64,000 nucleotides of DNA from an uncultured Spirochaetaceae bacterium (GTDB taxonomy: Bacteria; Spirochaetota; Spirochaetia; Treponematales; Treponemataceae). Position 1 is the first letter of the stretch. Each line of letters opens with the position of its first letter. The stretch lies in contig CADANN010000003.1 in NCBI GenBank assembly GCA_902789325.1, positions 19,529-83,528 of the forward strand. The letters run 5' to 3'. The position numbers and the translations under genes are program-made. This document shows, one piece after another, positions 59,511-64,000 of the stretch. The notes beneath the pieces were generated by a model, which worked only from the letters and a program-made list of their open reading frames with translations, had not been told where the DNA came from and did no database searches.

Positions 59511-60472
59511 TCATCAAATGCAAAGTCATTTAAGAAGAACTCGGGACGTACTGCGCTTCCGTTAAGTCTTACTTCCCAATGCAGGTGAGGACCTGTAGCA
59601 AGTCCAGTCGCACCAGATTTTCCAAGCAGCTGTCCTTGAGTTACCATATCACCTTCTTTTACTAAAAGCTCACTCATATGATAGTAAAGACTGTAAAGAC
59701 CAGGAAGATGTTCTACAACAACGCTCCAGCCAGTTGAAATACGGTTTTCTGCCATAACAACTTTACCGGCTGCACAGGAGTGAACTTCAGTTCCTGTTGG
59801 AACGCCGTAGTCGTTTCCATAGTGAAGGCTGGTAGATGATTTTCCATTTGTATAAACGTAAGTGCGGCGGTCTCCGCAGTAAGCTGTGTATCTCTGGGAT
59901 TCTGTTGGAGTAGTAAAACTTTTAAGAGAATAAATATCAGAAGGCATTGTCGTAAAAAGAATATTATTAAGCTTTTCAATCTGGGCTGCACGTTCAGGGC
60001 TATTATCGGTTTTTATGTTTGTATTACGGTCATCAAGCTCAAGAACTTCTTCCGGGAAGGTTCGCATTACAAGGCGGCTTGGTAAAATAAACTCTTTGAT
60101 ATCAGTATCATTATCAGCATAAATAACTTTAATGCTGTAATTTCCTTCCTTAAGCCAGAGCGAAACAGGAACGCCACAAAGCATTTCTGTTATATTTGTT
60201 TTTTTTGATTTAAGCTGATAGAAAGGAGCTGATTCAAGAATCTTTTTATCCTGTAAAAGCTGAAGTGTCGCTTTTTTTTCAGGCTCATTTTTATTTTTTT
60301 TATGTGTTTTTGGAACTGTTATGTTCATTCGTACAAATATAGCATCGCCTGGAGTTATTACATCATTATATTCAAGACTAAGATTATAGTTTTCAGAATC
60401 ATATTTAGCATTTGCTGCAAAAATCAGATTGATTTGAAGTAGGCAGAGCAAAGTAAGCAATAGTTTTTTCAT
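59507..60472 (-). CDS. M23-family (LytM) metallopeptidase
   Basis: A 321-aa secreted protein. The signal peptide is KKLLLTLLCLLQINLIFAAN. An N-terminal beta domain of about 170 residues follows, and then the M23 zinc-peptidase domain: SLHYGNDYGVPTGTEVHSC (H-x3-D, zinc site), YYHMSELLVKEGDMVTQGQ and TGLATGPHLHWEVRL (HLHW). All zinc residues are present, so it is probably an active peptidoglycan endopeptidase, not an inactive LytM activator. The start overlaps recJ's stop by one base (TAATG). It is the last gene of the araD-recO-recJ operon. Confidence 0.92.
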   Translation of the reverse strand: MKKLLLTLLCLLQINLIFAANAKYDSENYNLSLEYNDVITPGDAIFVRMNITVPKTHKKNKNEPEKKATLQLLQDKKILESAPFYQLKSKKTNITEMLCGVPVSLWLKEGNYSIKVIYADNDTDIKEFILPSRLVMRTFPEEVLELDDRNTNIKTDNSPERAAQIEKLNNILFTTMPSDIYSLKSFTTPTESQRYTAYCGDRRTYVYTNGKSSTSLHYGNDYGVPTGTEVHSCAAGKVVMAENRISTGWSVVVEHLPGLYSLYYHMSELLVKEGDMVTQGQLLGKSGATGLATGPHLHWEVRLNGSAVRPEFFLNDFAFDD

Positions 60473-62640
60473 TACATATCTCCTGATGGAAGTATTTCTT
60501 TAATAATCAGTTGTTTTGTAACTGTGCCGTTAAAATAATTTCGGCTCATATTATAAAGTATATCATAGTATTTTCCGATTTGAATATCTTTTTTCAATCT
60601 TTCTGCCTGGCCCCAGAACATTGCTGGAATCTTATATTTTCCTGTATCCAAAATCAGTTTAAGATGATGAGGTTCTTTTTTTCCAAGGACCATTGTGTCT
60701 ATCAGTTTGATTTTTCGGGTCATTAAAATAAGCTCAGGGCTTTCAGCACCACATGGTTCAAAGGTATCTATAAGACTGAAGTTTTCTGGTGTAAGATGTT
60801 CTGGTGGAATTTCTGCATCAACGAAAATGTCTGAGCATTCATCTTCAAGCATTACAGAAGAAGCGGCAGCCTGAACTTTATTCAAAAAGATTTCCAGATT
60901 TTCTTTATAAAAACTAAAGCCTGCTGCAAAGTTATGGCCACCATGATTTATATAAATGTCTCCAAGACTGTCGAGGAAGTTAGTTGCAATAAATCCACGG
61001 CAGCTGCGCATAGAGCCGGTGCATACTTCATTTTCATAAGTAATTGCAATTGTAGGAACATTAAAATCCTGCATAAGTCGGGTTGCTACAATTCCAGTAA
61101 CGCCCTTGTTGATGCATTGATCTACACAAATACAAAGTTTGTTTGAATGAACGGCAAGGCTCTGTTCTGCAGTTTCGTGGACTTTGTAACATGCATCTGA
61201 AACAAGATTCTTTCGAGTTTCATTTAAGTCATAAATTGTATTTGCAAGTTGTTCTCGTTCACGCGGATTCTCAGAAATTAAAAGCTTAAGTGCTAGATCT
61301 GATTGTCCCATACGGCCAGCTGCATTGAGTGCTGGAATTACTGTCCAGGAAAGATCTGTTGATGTAAGTGCTTCTATATTGATATTTAATCTATTAAAGA
61401 GTTCTGCTAGGCCTGCACGCGGTCTTAGTTTTTTTATGGAAGCAATACCGTTTCTTACAAAGATACGGTTTTCGTCTTTCATAGGCATAATATCTGCGAG
61501 GGCAGCCAGAGCAACAAGTTGAAGGTCCTTTTGTTCATCTGCAGCCTGATGTGGCTTTTTTTGTGCTATGAGCTTTTTACAGTAAGTAACATAAAGATTG
61601 TAAATGCTCATAAGCTCACTGGTCTCGCCATAGTATTTTGCAATCTGAGAAAGTGCTTTTACCTGTGTAGCAGTTTTTCCGCGAACAGCAGGAATAATCT
61701 GTGAAATCTCATTTCGTAAATCATTGAGATTAAACTCTATGCCACGGCCAAAAATCTGTGAGAGCAGGGTGAGGGTAGCTTTTGAATCCCAGGAATAAAT
61801 CAACTGTCCCTGCAAAAAGTATGGAAGTTTCAGATCATAAATTGATGTCTGACCCGGAACAATTTTTTCGTGAAGTTCCTTGATTTTTACAAGATTTTTG
61901 ATTTTTACGCAGTCTGCATAAAAGCATTTTTCTTCCTGGTTTTCTGTAAGTTCAAGAATGCAGATTTCTGCTCCATAAAAATCAGTATCAGCAAAACGAA
62001 GTGCACTAACAAGTTTATAAGCAACTGCCGCTCCAGAGATTCCGTCAAACGGATAATTTGAATCTTCAATTTTTGGATCAATTATAATGATTGCTTCAGG
62101 AAGATTTTCCGGCGGATTATGATGGTCGGTAACAATAACTTCTATTCCCAGATCGTTTGCATGTGCAATTTCATCGTTGTTTGAAATACCGCAGTCTACA
62201 GTAATAATTAAAGTTCCGTCCTGTGCGGCAAAATCATCTATTGCGGTTATATTCAGACCGTAGCCATCATCTTCAAGGGGGAGACGCCAGCTTACATCAA
62301 TTCCCATTTTTACAAGTTGTTCATAAAGAATTGCGGTACTTGTTACTCCATCAACATCGCTGTCACCAAAAATCAGAACTTTTTCGCCTTCTTCTTTTGC
62401 CTGTAAGATACGTTCAACTGCATCTTCCATTCCGGAAAAACAAAAGGGATTATGCTGAAAACGTAAATCATCTTCGAGATAATAAAGCAGGTCGCGGCCT
62501 TCTGTAATTCCCCTGCGGACAAAAACAGACGCGAGTAATGGTGTGATGTTAAATGAATTACAAAGCGGCTCAATCTGCTGCTTTGATACGGGCTTCTTTA
62601 CCCATTTTGATATGTCAATTATTGAAGCTTCGCCTCTCAC
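60472..62640 (-). CDS. recJ: Single-stranded-DNA-specific exonuclease RecJ
   Basis: RecJ degrades 5' single-stranded DNA ends in recombination and repair and works with RecO in the RecFOR pathway. The 722-aa protein has the DHH motifs: GDSDVDGVTSTAILYEQL, ITVDCGISNNDEI, and VTDHHNPPENLP, then the DHHA1 end with NHGGHNFAAGFSF. It is longer than E. coli RecJ (577 aa); the extra part lies at about 220-370, an insertion seen in other spirochaete and Firmicutes RecJ. Start GTG 62640 overlaps the recO stop. Confidence 0.95.
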   Translation of the reverse strand: MRGEASIIDISKWVKKPVSKQQIEPLCNSFNITPLLASVFVRRGITEGRDLLYYLEDDLRFQHNPFCFSGMEDAVERILQAKEEGEKVLIFGDSDVDGVTSTAILYEQLVKMGIDVSWRLPLEDDGYGLNITAIDDFAAQDGTLIITVDCGISNNDEIAHANDLGIEVIVTDHHNPPENLPEAIIIIDPKIEDSNYPFDGISGAAVAYKLVSALRFADTDFYGAEICILELTENQEEKCFYADCVKIKNLVKIKELHEKIVPGQTSIYDLKLPYFLQGQLIYSWDSKATLTLLSQIFGRGIEFNLNDLRNEISQIIPAVRGKTATQVKALSQIAKYYGETSELMSIYNLYVTYCKKLIAQKKPHQAADEQKDLQLVALAALADIMPMKDENRIFVRNGIASIKKLRPRAGLAELFNRLNINIEALTSTDLSWTVIPALNAAGRMGQSDLALKLLISENPREREQLANTIYDLNETRKNLVSDACYKVHETAEQSLAVHSNKLCICVDQCINKGVTGIVATRLMQDFNVPTIAITYENEVCTGSMRSCRGFIATNFLDSLGDIYINHGGHNFAAGFSFYKENLEIFLNKVQAAASSVMLEDECSDIFVDAEIPPEHLTPENFSLIDTFEPCGAESPELILMTRKIKLIDTMVLGKKEPHHLKLILDTGKYKIPAMFWGQAERLKKDIQIGKYYDILYNMSRNYFNGTVTKQLIIKEILPSGDM

Positions 62641-63419
62641 AAAATCCCCATCCCAGTTTCAATTGAGTTCAGCTTCTGATCAATACTATTTTCAATCAGA
62701 AAGAAAACCAGCTGGCGAATCTGACCGTAAACTTCCTGGTCAATAGAGAGTTTTCGTGCTTCTGAAGGGGAAAGAACTGTAAGGGCAGACAGATATTGGA
62801 CGGCACTAAAATGCACATTTATCATGTTTCCGCTCTGACTGCTTCCTCCCGATTCAACGCAGTCCGGACAGATAAAACTGTTTTCCATACCATTATAGTA
62901 TGAAACGGCATTTGGTGCAAACCTTGTATCCAAAAAAGTTTTACCACAATTACAACAGGCATGAGAATTTGGTTGAATTCCAAGTAATTCAAGATATCGC
63001 CACAAAAAACGCAAAAGTCCAAGCCGGCTCTGTTCTTCGTCACAAAGTTCCATCCCGTCTAAAAAGCCTGAAACAAGACGATGACATTGAGATGCACTTC
63101 CGGCACAACGGGTTTTAATTGCAATTTCTGCGGCTAGGGAAGCAGCATAAGATTTAAAAAGATTTTGACTGAAGGAAGGGTGATAATTTGCGACTTCAAA
63201 GTCACTTATTTTAATTTGATTTTTTTCCGGATTTTCATAAAGCCATACTTTTCCAGAGTTCCACTGAGCCACCAGCGACCGCAGACGACTTTTAGGTCCT
63301 CCGTAAAGTACGGCATATACTATTCCATTATCAGATGTAAGCAGAGTTACACTGGAATTATTTTCGCCTAGAGGCCGGAGAGAGAGTATTATTGCATTAG
63401 TGGACGACGAACGGTTCAC
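62637..63419 (-). CDS. recO: DNA repair protein RecO
   Basis: RecO helps load RecA onto gapped DNA in the RecFOR pathway. The 260-aa protein opens with an N-terminal OB-fold (NAIILSLRPLGENNSSVTLL) and has a helical middle (RLGLLRFLWRYLELLGI). A zinc-finger follows: CCNCGKTF and then FICPDCVESGG (C-x2-C pairs). Start GTG 63417-63419 overlaps the araD stop (TAGTG). Joined to recJ by a 4-bp overlap. Confidence 0.92.
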   Translation of the reverse strand: MNRSSSTNAIILSLRPLGENNSSVTLLTSDNGIVYAVLYGGPKSRLRSLVAQWNSGKVWLYENPEKNQIKISDFEVANYHPSFSQNLFKSYAASLAAEIAIKTRCAGSASQCHRLVSGFLDGMELCDEEQSRLGLLRFLWRYLELLGIQPNSHACCNCGKTFLDTRFAPNAVSYYNGMENSFICPDCVESGGSSQSGNMINVHFSAVQYLSALTVLSPSEARKLSIDQEVYGQIRQLVFFLIENSIDQKLNSIETGMGIL

Positions 63420-64000
63420 TACTTACCCTGGCCATAATAAGCATTTGGTCCATGTTTTCTCATGTAATGCTTGTTTACAATATAATCAGGGAGTTCAGTT
63501 GCATCAGGTCTAATCTGCAATGTATACATAGCCATCTTACAGATTTCCTCAAGAACTGTTCCATTGTAAACAGCCTTGTCTGCATTTTTACCCCATGCAA
63601 AAGGACCGTGTCCTCCGCAGAGAACCATGTTTACTTCGCTTGGATTAAGACCGAGTTCAGCAAAGTGTTTTACAATCAAAAGACCAGTTTCTTTTTCATA
63701 GTCGCGTTCAACTGCTTCCTTTGAAAGATATGGAGTACAAGGAACTGATTTCTGAATGTGATCAGCGTGAGTTGTACCAAAAAGTGGAACTGAGCGAACT
63801 GCCTGTGCCCAGGCAACTGCACATGTAGAGTGAGTATGGATGATTCCTCCAACGTCTCCTCCCTGGTTCATTGCAAACTCTTTGTAGAGTACTGCGTGAG
63901 TAGGGGTGTCGCTTGAAGGATTCAAAGAACCGTCTACCTTTTTACCTTCCAAATCAATAATAACCATTGATTCAGGAGTAAGCTCCGGATAAGGAACTCC
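63419..64000 (-). CDS. araD: L-ribulose-5-phosphate 4-epimerase (N-terminus cut by window edge)
   Basis: AraD interconverts L-ribulose-5-P and D-xylulose-5-P in pentose use (class II aldolase fold). The frame is open to base 64000 (193 codons seen, full length about 230). Zinc histidines are in GGIIHTHSTCAVAWAQAVRS and a later His at about residue 170. GTTHADHIQKSVPCTPYLSK and GHGPFAWGKNADKAVYNGTV are typical. The visible start Met is internal; 12 more codons (GVPYPELTPES) lead to the edge. It is the first visible gene of the recO-recJ-M23 operon. Confidence 0.92.
   Translation of the reverse strand, partial: GVPYPELTPESMVIIDLEGKKVDGSLNPSSDTPTHAVLYKEFAMNQGGDVGGIIHTHSTCAVAWAQAVRSVPLFGTTHADHIQKSVPCTPYLSKEAVERDYEKETGLLIVKHFAELGLNPSEVNMVLCGGHGPFAWGKNADKAVYNGTVLEEICKMAMYTLQIRPDATELPDYIVNKHYMRKHGPNAYYGQGK

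Overview
This looks like a piece of a Treponema chromosome, probably from a host-associated fermentative anaerobe. The evidence: two FlaB-type spirochaete flagellins in a flagellar cluster with a CsrA-FliW switch, many MKK-type lipoproteins and periplasmic proteins, a class III (oxygen-sensitive) ribonucleotide reductase, an AraD-type pentose epimerase and moderate AT-richness. The species call is inference. No CRISPR array, insertion sequence, prophage, rRNA or origin was seen. The window is nearly all genes, mostly conserved housekeeping.

Layout. 1-1415: truB (cut by the left edge) and a DUF2147 protein. 1499-3378: a tRNA-Val with a strong promoter and terminator, then a lipoprotein coupled to a PilZ-like protein. 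3371-11315 (minus): the smc operon (smc, a membrane protein, an acidic TPR lipoprotein, a SIMPL protein, serS) and an AI-2E-type permease. 11353-17131 (minus): tig, then clpP-clpX-helicase-glycosyltransferase. 17182-18505: six minus-strand tRNAs around one small lipoprotein gene that looks leaderless. 18565-20094: a membrane adenylate cyclase.

20156-32593 is the flagellar block. A sigma-28 promoter drives flgN-flgK-flgL-fliW-csrA on the plus strand. Facing it on the minus strand are flaB, flaB, flaG, fliD, a 200-aa protein and a PilZ protein, with tsaE-tsaB further on. The first flaB has its own sigma-28 promoter. Both flaB leaders carry features expected of CsrA targets, which fits FliW-CsrA control of flagellin translation encoded a few kb away. 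One flaB leader folds into a multi-stem structure that matches no RNA family I recognise.

32748-36264: tRNA-Met; a sigma-factor-like protein behind a near-perfect sigma-54 promoter; rdgB; a secreted protein; a DHH phosphoesterase. 36266-40345 (minus) is the NrdR regulon: nrdR-nrdD, then a second unit with its own NrdR-box promoter encoding a 177-aa protein and nrdG. NrdD lacks its C-terminal glycyl-radical segment. That segment (R-I-V-G-Y) is instead at the start of the 177-aa protein, fused to a CPNC glutaredoxin-like domain. This apparent split class III reductase is the most unusual system in the window.

40443-64000: lnt; a GHMP kinase with surE and TPR/NHL proteins; one 1698-codon reading frame joining DNA polymerase IV to an outer-membrane-like protein; a multi-pass membrane protein; a GHKL-like protein, a lipoprotein, trmB, ligA; and a tightly overlapping araD-recO-recJ-M23 peptidase operon that leaves the right edge. 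Two families of short palindromic repeats lie between genes: three small ones with a CTTG loop directly after stop codons, and two 16-bp-stem hairpins with a conserved loop.
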